Assembly: GCF_011303755.1 (NCBI RefSeq)
Contig: NZ_CP049885.1
Location: 1,718,001-1,782,000, forward strand
Direction: 5' to 3'
Length of the DNA: 64,000 bases
From: Acidovorax sp. HDW3
GTDB taxonomy: Bacteria; Pseudomonadota; Gammaproteobacteria; Burkholderiales; Burkholderiaceae_C
In this document: positions 27,951 through 36,579 of the stretch, piece after piece
Numbering within the stretch: the stretch's first letter is position 1
Layout of the letters: every line of letters starts with the position of its first letter
Program-made: the position numbers and the translations under genes
Notes under the pieces: model-generated
The model's input: the letters and a program-made list of their open reading frames with translations, nothing else
What the model was told of the DNA's origin: nothing
Databases searched by the model: none

Positions 27951-29642
27951 TCAACCAACGAAATAGCTGCGCCGCTTTGATCGGTAGTTCGACGGGTCCA
28001 GGTGTGCGGGCAACCATTGGTCGGTTTGCGCCTTCAAGTAGTTTCCTGGGCTTTTGGGGTTGCGCCGGTACTTCGCCGCCAGGTAGCGCGCGTAGTGATG
28101 GTCGAACAGGCGCATGAACTCCCCGAAGTAGATGTCCGCCACCCGGGTGTCGCCGTGGATCACGAGCATGTTCTCGTCATTCTGCGTCTGGGATGAACTG
28201 CTGAAGTTCGCCGATCCAGTTACGACGGTAGGCTGTTCTCCCAGTGGATCGACCAGCATGTACTTGGTGTGGATGTAGTCGTTGCTGTTGAGCGGGTTGC
28301 CGCTTTCCTTGAGTGCGTTCGTGAGCGCGTTGTCATCCTCGATGTAGCCGCCTGGTGCGAAGATCACGTCGCCATCAGCGCCAAGATCCTCGGTCTTCTT
28401 GAGCGGATCGTCCTTGACGATGTAGCGCAGCACATCGTTCTGCTTCTGAAAGACGGCCAGGAATTCCGGAGCGATGTCGAAGGCCGCTGTGAAGCACACT
28501 AACTGCTGGGCAGCCTCGGCCAGGTTTGCATACCACTGCAGGGTCTTCTCTGCCTGTGGAGTTTCCTTGGTTTCGCGAGGACTGAACAAGGGATAAGTAC
28601 CTGGCTGCAGGGGCAACGAGGGAGTTGGACTCGCCTCGGCATTCGGCTCGCGCAACTTAGTGGCCGTGAGGTTGTGCTGCAGACGCTCCCAGTACTCCAG
28701 GTACTGCGCTGCGATCTCCGGGTCATGAACGACGTGGCCAACGTTCGAATGGCCGAAGATTCCGCCGGCGGAGATGTTGGTCGACCCTGTCCACACACTG
28801 ACCGGCTTGCCGTCCTTCAGAAGCACGATGAACTTGTTGTGACGGATGCCTGCGGTGACTGTTCGAGGATGGACGAATTCGGCCAGGCCCGCCTCTTCGA
28901 TCGTGGCTTCGTTCTCCACCTTGTAGGTGCTCTCCGCGTCATAGACGATCTGTACATCGCCTTTGTCTGCGGCGTCACGCAGCGCCTGAGCGACAGGCAG
29001 GTAACGGAATTCATAGAAGGCCGCGCGCAAGCCCGTGCCCTGCTTGGCGCCGCGCTTGATGAAGGCGAGCAGGGCCTCATACAGGCCGCGCGAGAGCCAT
29101 TTCATCGGTTTGGAAGCAGGGGCATTCGAATCAGGAGCGGCATTGTCGAATTCCCGTGCATAGGCCTGAGAGCCGATGACGCCCCGATTGAAGTGAACCT
29201 CGTGCCGGGAACTCTGGCCAGCAGAAACCGCAGTGGTTTCGCAGCGAACGCGGACCGAGACGCCCTGAGCCTCATCGATCCATAGTTTCTTGGGCTCGCC
29301 GAAGACAGGCTCCACCGCATATTCGTATTCCACGCCGGCAGCGGCTGTGTAGTCTGCCCACAGGAAGCTCTGGATCGGATGCTCGCTGGTGGGGACCAGC
29401 GTGCCCGGCGGCAGCCCCTTGTCCTTGTCTTCGAACCGCTTGAGGCCTCGCAAGTAGTAGCTCGTTTGCACATTCCCGGCCGCGTCGAACTTTTGTCGAT
29501 GCACGGCAAAGCCGAGGAGGTTGCTTTCGCCGACAAGCGTGGAGATGTCCGGTGGAACCACGAAGTCCCAGGCCAGGACGACGACATGGGTGCCGGCAAT
29601 GGCGCGCAGGCGCAAATAGGGACCGGTGGCCGATGCTCGCAT
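27951..29642 (-). CDS. Phospholipase D-like (HKD) protein
   Basis: A 563-residue protein with two HKD repeats of the PLD superfamily: RHNKFIVLLKDG followed by VWTGSTNIS, and YIHTKYMLVDPLG followed by VVTGSANFS. The second has the full HxKxxxxD form; the first lacks the usual Asp position but keeps His, Lys and the GSTN element. The N-terminal ~150 residues form a separate, beta-rich part. No signal peptide is seen. PLD-superfamily proteins include nucleases and phospholipases. It lies 21 bases downstream of the 3' end of the RNase T2 gene and on the same strand, so both may be co-transcribed. Confidence 0.82.
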   Translation of the reverse strand: MRASATGPYLRLRAIAGTHVVVLAWDFVVPPDISTLVGESNLLGFAVHRQKFDAAGNVQTSYYLRGLKRFEDKDKGLPPGTLVPTSEHPIQSFLWADYTAAAGVEYEYAVEPVFGEPKKLWIDEAQGVSVRVRCETTAVSAGQSSRHEVHFNRGVIGSQAYAREFDNAAPDSNAPASKPMKWLSRGLYEALLAFIKRGAKQGTGLRAAFYEFRYLPVAQALRDAADKGDVQIVYDAESTYKVENEATIEEAGLAEFVHPRTVTAGIRHNKFIVLLKDGKPVSVWTGSTNISAGGIFGHSNVGHVVHDPEIAAQYLEYWERLQHNLTATKLREPNAEASPTPSLPLQPGTYPLFSPRETKETPQAEKTLQWYANLAEAAQQLVCFTAAFDIAPEFLAVFQKQNDVLRYIVKDDPLKKTEDLGADGDVIFAPGGYIEDDNALTNALKESGNPLNSNDYIHTKYMLVDPLGEQPTVVTGSANFSSSSQTQNDENMLVIHGDTRVADIYFGEFMRLFDHHYARYLAAKYRRNPKSPGNYLKAQTDQWLPAHLDPSNYRSKRRSYFVG

Positions 29643-29663
29643 GGGGCGTTCCTCCCGAGGTGG

Positions 29664-30434
29664 CTACTGGTAAGGGGTCCTGACCCTGACCTTCTGGCTG
29701 TCAGGGGTTCCGCCTGCCGGGCAGCGCATGGGCTTGAGGCCCTTGTCGAGGCAAATCCATAGTTCCTTGAGTCGGTTGCCCGAGGCTACGTTGACTCGCA
29801 GGCTATCGGCTAGCAAAGCCGGGTTGCGAGCCAGGAAAGCCTGCTTGATGTCGGCCACCTTAACGTCGACCAGTTGATTCGGGCTTGGCTTGATGCCCAC
29901 CATGTCCTGCGTAGTGGGGCGACGCACCGAGGTGTACACGGTCTGGATGTCGGAGAAATAGCGGTAAGGCGATGACCAGCCGCACGTGCCATGGGCTTGC
30001 CACTCGTTTTGCATCAGGTCCGAGCCCGGCATCATGCAGAGGTGCTGCTTGACCAAAGGGGCTGGCAGCGAACCGACGCTCTGGCAGTTGCGCGGGTGAT
30101 CCTGATTAGAGCGGGCCTGTCCGTTCTGGGGCCACAGGCCATGCACCACCCATTCGAATCGATTCCCGGAGAAGCACTGAAAGGCGTGCTTCTCTCGTGC
30201 AGGCTTGGGCTTGTTGCGCTGGGCTTCGCAATGTTCCGGCGACCAGGACAGAACCATGGCCAGATAGTCCGTCGGCAGGTCTTTGTTGACGTAATCCACA
30301 GGCCTTGGCGGAGCGGGTTCGACCGTGCCAGGCAATGCGCAGATTTCTTGCGCAGAGACTTGGGGCGCAAAGGTTGCCAGCATGCCGCAGAGCAGGACAT
30401 GCGTCCAAGTTGCACGTCTAAATCCAAGTCCCAT
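29664..30434 (-). CDS. Exported RNase T2-family ribonuclease
   Basis: A 256-residue protein with signal peptide (THVLLCGMLATFAPQVSA, cleavage before QEIC). The two catalytic segments are WVVHGLWPQ (CAS I) and EWQAHGTCGW (CAS II), both with their active-site His, plus several Cys for disulfides. T2 enzymes cut RNA without base preference in the periplasm or outside the cell (E. coli RNase I). I chose the ATG at 30434, preceded by GGGAGGTCATC. Its position directly downstream of the trb genes, followed by a PLD gene, is unusual for a housekeeping RNase. Confidence 0.88.
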   Translation of the reverse strand: MGLGFRRATWTHVLLCGMLATFAPQVSAQEICALPGTVEPAPPRPVDYVNKDLPTDYLAMVLSWSPEHCEAQRNKPKPAREKHAFQCFSGNRFEWVVHGLWPQNGQARSNQDHPRNCQSVGSLPAPLVKQHLCMMPGSDLMQNEWQAHGTCGWSSPYRYFSDIQTVYTSVRRPTTQDMVGIKPSPNQLVDVKVADIKQAFLARNPALLADSLRVNVASGNRLKELWICLDKGLKPMRCPAGGTPDSQKVRVRTPYQ

Positions 30435-30759
30435 GATGACCTCCCGTTGTGGCGAAACACACCTGCGCATGGTTCTGACATGCTCATGTCTCGCTATTCT
30501 TCGGCGGAAATATGACGACCCGTCGTCAGCGAAGCTTTGGTGCATCTGCCCCCAATGAGACAGATTCGGCCTCCGGCTGAGCCCAATCAGGATGGACACG
30601 GGCGTCTCTGCTCGACGCAGGTCGCTACTATTGCTCGCCGCAAAGCATCGCCGAACTTTTCAAACTCGGCAAGCGATGTTGTGCCAACCACGCGCCGGTG
30701 CCTATACTCCTAAAGCACAAGCCCCCCCGCAGGCGATCGCCGCGGATTCTGGAAACCAA
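30435..30759. other. Intergenic region between DUF2274 and RNase T2 genes
   Basis: No gene is supported. It should contain the promoter of the RNase T2 gene; I see no clear -35/-10 pair or terminator hairpin. Confidence 0.4.
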
Positions 30760-31005
30760 TCAAGCCGAATGGGTGAAGGAGCGCTTGACTCTTTCACCTT
30801 TCTTGAATCCCCGATCCCCAACCATGAACGCTTCCAGCATGTGCGGGATCAATGTCACCGCATCGACTGCTTCGCCGTAGGTCTGCGCATGCAGAACGGC
30901 ATAGCGATCCAATTCAGCCTTCAGGCTGGTCGGACAAGAAAACGTGACCTTCGTGCTCTCGGCCTTGGGTAGCGGCCCTATCCGCAGCTTTCTGGCTCCG
31001 TTCAT
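30760..31005 (-). CDS. DUF2274 protein, end of the trb operon
   Basis: An 81-residue protein (KLRIGPLPKAESTKVTFSCP, SLKAELDRYAVLHAQTYGEA) matching the DUF2274 family that regularly follows trbI in Tn4371-like conjugation operons. The sequence resembles a ribbon-helix-helix protein. Its ATG overlaps the trbI stop (ATGA). Function unknown. Confidence 0.8.
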   Translation of the reverse strand: MNGARKLRIGPLPKAESTKVTFSCPTSLKAELDRYAVLHAQTYGEAVDAVTLIPHMLEAFMVGDRGFKKGERVKRSFTHSA

Positions 31006-32264
31006 TTCGCACCTCCACGGTTGAAGAACATCGGTTGATAGGGGCGCAGCACCAGGTCTCGGTTCACGATGACCCGCACCGGCAACCCCGGCCGCGCTGT
31101 GAGCGTCGGCTGAATGTTCATATTGCGCCGGGTCATCTCCTGCCCGATCTGGTTCACGCTGTCCTGCACGCTATCGCGCCCCGCAATAACGATCCGGTTT
31201 CCATCCTGCCGGTTCTCGGGTGCGGCCAGCTCAGCGCCCACGCCCAGCAGCGTGGTCAGCGCCGCGCCCGCCAGGATGCGTCCCCAGTGCCGGTCCACGT
31301 CATCCTCCAGCCCGGCATAGCCCGCAGGGTCAGTCCCAACGAGGTTGTCCAGCGTCAGCGACGAGGTATCGGGCAAGATGACCCGATTCCACACCATCTG
31401 CACCCGGCTGTGCCCGTAGCTCACCTGGCTGTTGTACCTGCCCAGGATGCGCGAGCCTTGCGGGATCAGCAGGAATTTTCCCTTGGCCGTGTCATAGACC
31501 GGCTCCGTCACCGTGGCGATCACATCGCCCGGCAGATCGGACTTGATGCCCGTCACCAGTGCCGCCGCGATCACCGTCCCTGCCATGACTTGGTAGGGGG
31601 AAGCGGGCATTTGCAGATTGCCGGAATTGCGGGTTTCCGTAGTTCCGGCTTTCTGGAATCCCTCTTTCTGGTCCTGCCGGTTTTGCACAGCCGTTGGATC
31701 AGCAGGCTGTGCCGCCGTCGATGCGGGCCCCGCCGCGAGCGGGTCAAAGCCCGCCAAGCCGGCGGCCAGGGTACTCGGTGCGGAGGCACCCTGCCCTGCA
31801 GCTATAGCAGCGGCACGTTGATTGGCCGAGCGGAAAAACACCGAGGAAGCTGCAGCCGCTTCAGCCTCTTTGCGCAGGGCGTCCTCGGAATCATGTCCCG
31901 GTGGCCCATACACCGGCTGCTGCGACTTCACAATGGCCGGCCCCAGATCGCCAGGCAGCGGTGGCCCCAGTTCAGGCACCCTCCGCAGTTTCGAGTAATC
32001 GGATGGAAGCTGGTCCAGGCCCTCCGACTTCGACACGCGGTCCACGTTGTACAGTTCGTTCTGCTCGCCAGCGCCACGCCGATGCGGCTGCAGCGACCAG
32101 ATCATGGCGCCGAGTACGGCGACCGACAGACCGCCAGTCAGCATGGCCAGTGTGCGCCGGTTCAGGCGTGTCACCGGGCGGGGCGGGGCGCGCAGCGCTA
32201 TGGCTTCAGGCGCCACCTTGCCCGGCTGCTGCACGGCTAGATCGGGAGTGTCTTCCTGGCTCAT
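31002..32264 (-). CDS. trbI: TrbI (VirB10-like) T4SS protein
   Basis: A 420-residue VirB10-type channel protein. It has a cytoplasmic N-terminus, one membrane segment (LAMLTGGLSVAVLGAMIW, ~residues 38-55), a Pro/Ala-rich periplasmic linker, and the conserved C-terminal beta-barrel region with AALVTGIKSDLPGDVIATVT, LIPQGSRILGRYNSQVSYG and GRILAGAALTTLLGVGAEL (antenna helices). VirB10 spans both membranes and senses ATPase state. It follows trbG by 2 bases. Confidence 0.92.
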   Translation of the reverse strand: MSQEDTPDLAVQQPGKVAPEAIALRAPPRPVTRLNRRTLAMLTGGLSVAVLGAMIWSLQPHRRGAGEQNELYNVDRVSKSEGLDQLPSDYSKLRRVPELGPPLPGDLGPAIVKSQQPVYGPPGHDSEDALRKEAEAAAASSVFFRSANQRAAAIAAGQGASAPSTLAAGLAGFDPLAAGPASTAAQPADPTAVQNRQDQKEGFQKAGTTETRNSGNLQMPASPYQVMAGTVIAAALVTGIKSDLPGDVIATVTEPVYDTAKGKFLLIPQGSRILGRYNSQVSYGHSRVQMVWNRVILPDTSSLTLDNLVGTDPAGYAGLEDDVDRHWGRILAGAALTTLLGVGAELAAPENRQDGNRIVIAGRDSVQDSVNQIGQEMTRRNMNIQPTLTARPGLPVRVIVNRDLVLRPYQPMFFNRGGAK

Positions 32265-32266
32265 GC

Positions 32267-33265
32267 TCAGCCTCCCCGCTTGCCATCCATGCGCTCGATC
32301 CGCACCACCTCACCCTTGTCACCGCCCAGGCGCAGCTCCGCCGCGCCAAACAGCCGGTCCACGATGTAATACGGTGCGCGAAACCGGTAGTTCACCAGTT
32401 GCCCATCCCCCTGCGCCCCGATCACGAACAGCGGGGGCAGCTCGCCCTGGGCAATGCCCTGCGGGAACTGGATATACACCTTCTCGCCGTCATCGAAAGC
32501 AAGCAGTGGCTTCCACGGAGGGTTGCTGCCGCTGACCGCGTAGCGAAATCGGATCTTCTCCAGTGTCAGCCCGGACTCCACCGGCGCGGCAGCGCTGGCC
32601 GCTTGCGCCTGGCGCTGCAGGGCCAGCATCTTGTCCTTGGGATATTCCCAGGACACCGAGGCCATCCAGGCCTTCTCGGTCGAGGTCAGTTCGACCAGGT
32701 AGGTTCGGCGGTTGGTCGTGACGACCAGGTTGGTCTTGAGCCCTGAGCGGATGGGCTTGACCATAACGTTGACGCGCAGCGCATCACCCGCGCCGCTGGA
32801 GGTATCGCCCACGATCCAGCGCACCGTGTCGCCTGCGGCGACTGTCACCAGTTCCTCGCCCATCTGCAACGAGATCACCGTCACGCGCCCCACGGCCGCG
32901 TAGACCTGGTACAGCGCGCCATCGGTGAAGGGCCAGACTTGGATGGCGTTGACATAGCCTTCGCGCGTGGGTGCGACACGCGCCTCGAAGTTGGCGCGGG
33001 AAACCCGCTGCTTTTCATCGGCGGACTCGGGCGGCACCTTGGCTTCGGCGTCCGCCAGGGACTTCATCTGCGCCGGCATCGGCAGCACCTTGGGCACCTC
33101 GACCACTTCAACCGGCTTGGGGGGCTCGGGCAATGGGGTTGCCTGCACGGCTTCATCGAGCGCGATGGTCGGCGGCGGTTTGCCTTGCGTGGCACAGCCT
33201 GAAAGGGCCACGACTACAAGCGCAACTGCACCAATGCGAGAAAGCGGATTCAGGGATTTCATCAT
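32267..33265 (-). CDS. trbG: TrbG (VirB9-like) T4SS protein
   Basis: A 332-residue VirB9-type outer-membrane complex protein. It begins with a lipoprotein-type signal (VALVVVALSGCATQG, lipobox LSGC). The N-terminal domain shows VWPFTDGALYQVYAAVGRVT and LQMGEELV; the C-terminal VirB9 domain has YAVSGSNPPWKPLLAFDDGEK, shown by its core NPPWKPLLAFDDG, and VNYRFRAPYYIVDRLF. The start at 33265 overlaps the trbF stop. Confidence 0.92.
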   Translation of the reverse strand: MMKSLNPLSRIGAVALVVVALSGCATQGKPPPTIALDEAVQATPLPEPPKPVEVVEVPKVLPMPAQMKSLADAEAKVPPESADEKQRVSRANFEARVAPTREGYVNAIQVWPFTDGALYQVYAAVGRVTVISLQMGEELVTVAAGDTVRWIVGDTSSGAGDALRVNVMVKPIRSGLKTNLVVTTNRRTYLVELTSTEKAWMASVSWEYPKDKMLALQRQAQAASAAAPVESGLTLEKIRFRYAVSGSNPPWKPLLAFDDGEKVYIQFPQGIAQGELPPLFVIGAQGDGQLVNYRFRAPYYIVDRLFGAAELRLGGDKGEVVRIERMDGKRGG

Positions 33266-33963
33266 TTGGCTCCTTCGTTTGCATCCAGTTCCCGGCTCCA
33301 CGACAGGCCGTTGACATAGATGCCCAATGGGTTCTTGCGCAGCCGCTGCTCGGTGCGCGGGGTTTGCAGCACCGTGGAAACCACGGCGTTCCAGCGTTCG
33401 GTGCCGGCGGGCGCGCCGTTGACGAAGCGCTGCTCCGTCCAGCGCACGTTGAACGAGGCATCGCTCGCCCGGACCACGCTGGTGATCTGCACCGACACCG
33501 ATTCCTTGCCGATGCGGGTGAACGGATCGTTCACCCGTGCGTAGTCGTTGAGCACGACCGCACCCTTGTCGGTGGCGTAGTCGTAGGCGTCGAGCCAGTT
33601 CTGCCGCACCACGATGGGATCGATGGACAGCGAGCGCACCAGGCCGATGAAGCGCCCCAGGTGGTAGGCCACCTGGGCGTCGCTCGGCCGGTAGGGCGTG
33701 GCCGCTTCGCCCACCGCGCGCACTTGCCCTGCCTCGTCCACCTCGATGACATAGGGGGTGACGATGGACTGCGCCGAGCGCCAAACCAGGCCACCGGCCA
33801 TCAGCAATGCCAGCGACAGGCAGCCAAAGGCCATCAGCCGCCAGTTCCTGGCCTGCACGCGGGCCGAGCCGATGCGCTCATCCCAGACCTGGGCGGCCGA
33901 TTGGTAAGGGGTCGCAGGCTGCGGCGTATCGCCATAGCGCACCTGCGGTCGTTTGAATCGCAT
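33262..33963 (-). CDS. trbF: TrbF (VirB8-like) T4SS protein
   Basis: A 233-residue VirB8-type assembly factor with a short cytoplasmic N-terminus, one transmembrane helix (WRLMAFGCLSLALLMAGGLV) and the NTF2-like periplasmic domain (YHLGRFIGLVRSLSIDPIVV, WTEQRFVNGAPAGTERW). Length and order in the operon fit TrbF of IncP/Tn4371 systems. Confidence 0.92.
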   Translation of the reverse strand: MRFKRPQVRYGDTPQPATPYQSAAQVWDERIGSARVQARNWRLMAFGCLSLALLMAGGLVWRSAQSIVTPYVIEVDEAGQVRAVGEAATPYRPSDAQVAYHLGRFIGLVRSLSIDPIVVRQNWLDAYDYATDKGAVVLNDYARVNDPFTRIGKESVSVQITSVVRASDASFNVRWTEQRFVNGAPAGTERWNAVVSTVLQTPRTEQRLRKNPLGIYVNGLSWSRELDANEGAK

Positions 33964-33981
33964 GAGGGTTCTCCTTGAGGG

Positions 33982-35313
33982 TCAAGAATCGGAATCGCGC
34001 AGGCTGGGCCCACTGCTTGAGCCGCCACCGTCCCCACCACGCAGCGAGTGGGCGGCGGTCGTGGCGGCGTGGGTGAGCTGCTGCCGGCGATGAAGGCGTT
34101 TGGCCCATGCCGGTTGCTCGGTGGCTGCGGCTGGGGCATTGCTTTCGGCGGCGGCAGCGCTGCTGGATGCCGAGGCAGCGTCCTCAGGCCGGAACGCTGC
34201 AGCCGCGCGCTCCTTGAGCGAACGCGCCCCATCCGCCACCTTCTGCCCGGCAGCTTGCGCGCCGGCCTTGGCGACGTTGCCCACGCCGGCCGCAGCACCC
34301 CGGACGCCACCGCCCGCAGCCGCGGAGCCTTCGTCGAAGGCCGCCTTGGCGCCGCGCGCGCCGCTGCCAGCGAGCTTGGCGGCACCCGGCGCCATGCGCG
34401 CCCCGGCAGCCACCGCACCGCCAACACCGGCTGCGGCAGCGCCCACGGCAACGGCAGCGCCAGCAGCGCCCACCGCCGTGCCGGCCATGGCTCCCGCACC
34501 CAGCTGCGGGCCGCCAGAGACCAGCCCCGTCGCGATCCCTGGCCCGAAGATCCCAAGTGCCAGCAAGCTCAATGACGCCAGCATGATGACCAACGCATGG
34601 TCGAGGGACGGCTCGCTGGGATGCACCCGGAACTCGGCGAACAGCCCCGAGCCGATGCCCACAATCACCGCCAGCACCAGCACCTTGATGCCCGACGACA
34701 CTACATTGCCCAGCACCTTCTCCGCAAGGAACGCCGTCTTGTTCCACAGCGCGAACGGCACCAGCACGAAGCCCGCGAGTGTCGTCAGCTTGAACTCAAT
34801 CAGCGTCACAAAAAGCTGCACCGCCAGCACGAAGAAGCTCAGGACGACGATGAACCACGCGATGAACAGCACCACGATGGGCGCGAGGTTGACGAAAACC
34901 TCGGGGAAGCCGGCCAGGTCGTTGATCTGCTTGAGGATGGGTGTCCCTGCATCGATGCCCTCTTTCGCGAGCCGCCCCGGCTGCAGGAAGTTGCCCATGC
35001 TCAAGGACGAGCCGCTTGCCGTGAGCCCAAGCCCCGCGAAGGATCTAAAAACGATCCCCGCGAGCATGTTGAAGTTGCCGATGATGTAGGCGAATGCGCC
35101 CACGTACAGCACCTTGCGCAGAAGCTTGGCGAACACGTCCTCACCCTGGCCGCTGGCATGGCCCATCGCCCAGAACAGCCCCGCCAGCGTAAGGTCAATG
35201 ACGATCAGCGTGGCCGTAAGGAAGGCCACTTCCCCCTGCAGCAGCCCGAACCCGGAGTCGATGTAGCGCGAGAAAGTATTGAGAAAGCGGTCGATGACCG
35301 TCACGTCGTTCAT
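33982..35313 (-). CDS. trbL: TrbL (VirB6-like) T4SS membrane protein
   Basis: A 443-residue polytopic protein: about six hydrophobic segments within residues 20-260 (for example VAFLTATLIVIDLTLAGLFW, ILVLAVIVGIGSGLFA), then a Gly/Ala-rich region and a Ser/Ala-rich soluble tail, typical of TrbL. VirB6 homologues form part of the inner-membrane channel. It is followed downstream by trbF after 18 bases and preceded by the trbJ remnant. Confidence 0.9.
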   Translation of the reverse strand: MNDVTVIDRFLNTFSRYIDSGFGLLQGEVAFLTATLIVIDLTLAGLFWAMGHASGQGEDVFAKLLRKVLYVGAFAYIIGNFNMLAGIVFRSFAGLGLTASGSSLSMGNFLQPGRLAKEGIDAGTPILKQINDLAGFPEVFVNLAPIVVLFIAWFIVVLSFFVLAVQLFVTLIEFKLTTLAGFVLVPFALWNKTAFLAEKVLGNVVSSGIKVLVLAVIVGIGSGLFAEFRVHPSEPSLDHALVIMLASLSLLALGIFGPGIATGLVSGGPQLGAGAMAGTAVGAAGAAVAVGAAAAGVGGAVAAGARMAPGAAKLAGSGARGAKAAFDEGSAAAGGGVRGAAAGVGNVAKAGAQAAGQKVADGARSLKERAAAAFRPEDAASASSSAAAAESNAPAAATEQPAWAKRLHRRQQLTHAATTAAHSLRGGDGGGSSSGPSLRDSDS

Positions 35314-35325
35314 GGCCTGGTCCGG

Positions 35326-35496
35326 TCAGTTGCCGTAGAAGCTGGTGGCCTGCGGCGAGTACGGAGTCCCCGCGCCCATGAACCTGCGCGTCACCTCCCG
35401 CCCTCGCTCGGCTGCCGCCGTCTGGCGGGCCAGCTCCAGCGACGCCGCCCGATCCTGCGTGATCTGCAGCCGCTGCACCTGGATGGACTGCTTAGC
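35326..35496 (-). pseudogene. trbJ: trbJ remnant (C-terminal ~56 codons)
   Basis: The frame entering from the IS edge encodes KQSIQVQRLQITQDRAASLE, then RQTAAAERGREVTRRFMG and ends ATSFYGN, the C-terminus of the VirB5-like TrbJ. The rest of the gene (about 200 codons expected) is absent; IS481 copy 1 begins at 35497. Its place directly upstream of trbL is the normal one. Confidence 0.82.
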
Positions 35497-36475
35497 TGTC
35501 AAGTCCCGCTTGTTTATAAACACGCTTCTTGAACAATTCCGGTTTTTTGGCATACCAATCCTTCAACGCCTGAACGGGTGAAACGTGCTGGAGTGCACGC
35601 TGTGGAATCTGGTGGTTGTAGGTTTTGACGTAGTTCATCAATGTGGCCTCCAGTTGCGCTGCGGATGCAAAGCGCGTTTGCCGGATGACTTCGCTGATAC
35701 GCCCGTTGAAGCGCTCCACCATGCCGTTGGTCTGCGGGTGACGCGGCGGACACAGCCGGTGCTCAATGCCCAACGCCTTGCAGCGCATATCGAACTTGTG
35801 CCGCCCGCTGGGTTCGCGTTTTTTGTTCGTGAACCGATCCGTGAACTGACTGCCGTTGTCGGTGAGTAGTTTGACGATCTTCATGGGTGCTGCACGCTCT
35901 AGACGCTCCAGGAAGTCCACGCTGGAGTCCTCGCTCTGGTCGGCATAGATGTGCATGAACACCCAGCGCGTTGCCCGGTCTATGGCCACGAACAGATAGC
36001 GCCGCTGGCGCTCGTCGGGCATCTGCGGCAGGTATTTGATGTCCACATGCACAAAGCCTGGTTCATAGTCCTTGAAGGTCTTGACGGGCTTGTCAGCAGT
36101 GCCTGCGTCGGCCTGGGCCTGGGCCTGAAGTTCACGCAAACTGGAGACACCGTGGCGGCGCAAGCAACGATCCAGACCTGCACGGGAGACCTGCGGGTTC
36201 ACAAACTCTCGCACCACCGCCAGCAGGTCATCCAGGGGCAAAAACAGCAGGCGGCGCAGCTCCACAGCGATGGCCTCTTGCACGGGCGAGAGCGTTGTAT
36301 GCAGCGTGTGCGGACGGTGCGAGAGATCATCCGGGCTGTCTCGGTGCTTCCATTTGCGTGCCGTCGCACGGGTGATGTTGTAGAGCTCGGCCAGTTGTGC
36401 AATGGATGCTGGAGAATCTTTGATCTCGGCTCTCGTACGCGGTGTGGTTCGTGCTTGCGCGTGCACTTGGCTCAT
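35492..36475 (-). CDS. IS481-family transposase, copy 1
   Basis: A 327-residue transposase starting MSQVHAQARTTPRTRAEIK, with RBS AGGAG upstream. It has an N-terminal HTH (AQLAELYNITRATARKWKHR) and an integrase core with DDE residues in HVDIKYLP, LLTDNGSQF and NGMVERFNGRI. The stop codon TAA lies outside the element: the last IS bases GACA continue into flanking GCTAA. It differs from copy 2 at a few residues near the N-terminus (DSPASIAQLAELYNIT vs ASSASIAELADRYNIN). Confidence 0.93.
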   Translation of the reverse strand: MSQVHAQARTTPRTRAEIKDSPASIAQLAELYNITRATARKWKHRDSPDDLSHRPHTLHTTLSPVQEAIAVELRRLLFLPLDDLLAVVREFVNPQVSRAGLDRCLRRHGVSSLRELQAQAQADAGTADKPVKTFKDYEPGFVHVDIKYLPQMPDERQRRYLFVAIDRATRWVFMHIYADQSEDSSVDFLERLERAAPMKIVKLLTDNGSQFTDRFTNKKREPSGRHKFDMRCKALGIEHRLCPPRHPQTNGMVERFNGRISEVIRQTRFASAAQLEATLMNYVKTYNHQIPQRALQHVSPVQALKDWYAKKPELFKKRVYKQAGLDS

Positions 36476-36579
36476 GTCGATTGCTCCTGTTTGAAGGATT
36501 CCACCACGTTGCGCATTACCTCTCTTGCTTGGAAGAATGCCCAACTCCTGTGGGGTATATGATCACACGAGATGGGACA
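35497..36579. mobile_element. IS481-family element, copy 1 (1,083 bp), at a deletion junction
   Basis: Both ends match copy 2 (56935-58017): TGTCCCATCTCGTGTGA at one end and GCGGGACTTGACA at the other, i.e. TGTC...GACA termini. Length is identical. The outer six bases (GTTATC upstream of the transposase, GCTAAG downstream) do not match, so there is no target duplication. One side is the relaxase gene, the other the end of trbJ, which shows that the intervening conjugation genes were lost. Confidence 0.9.
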
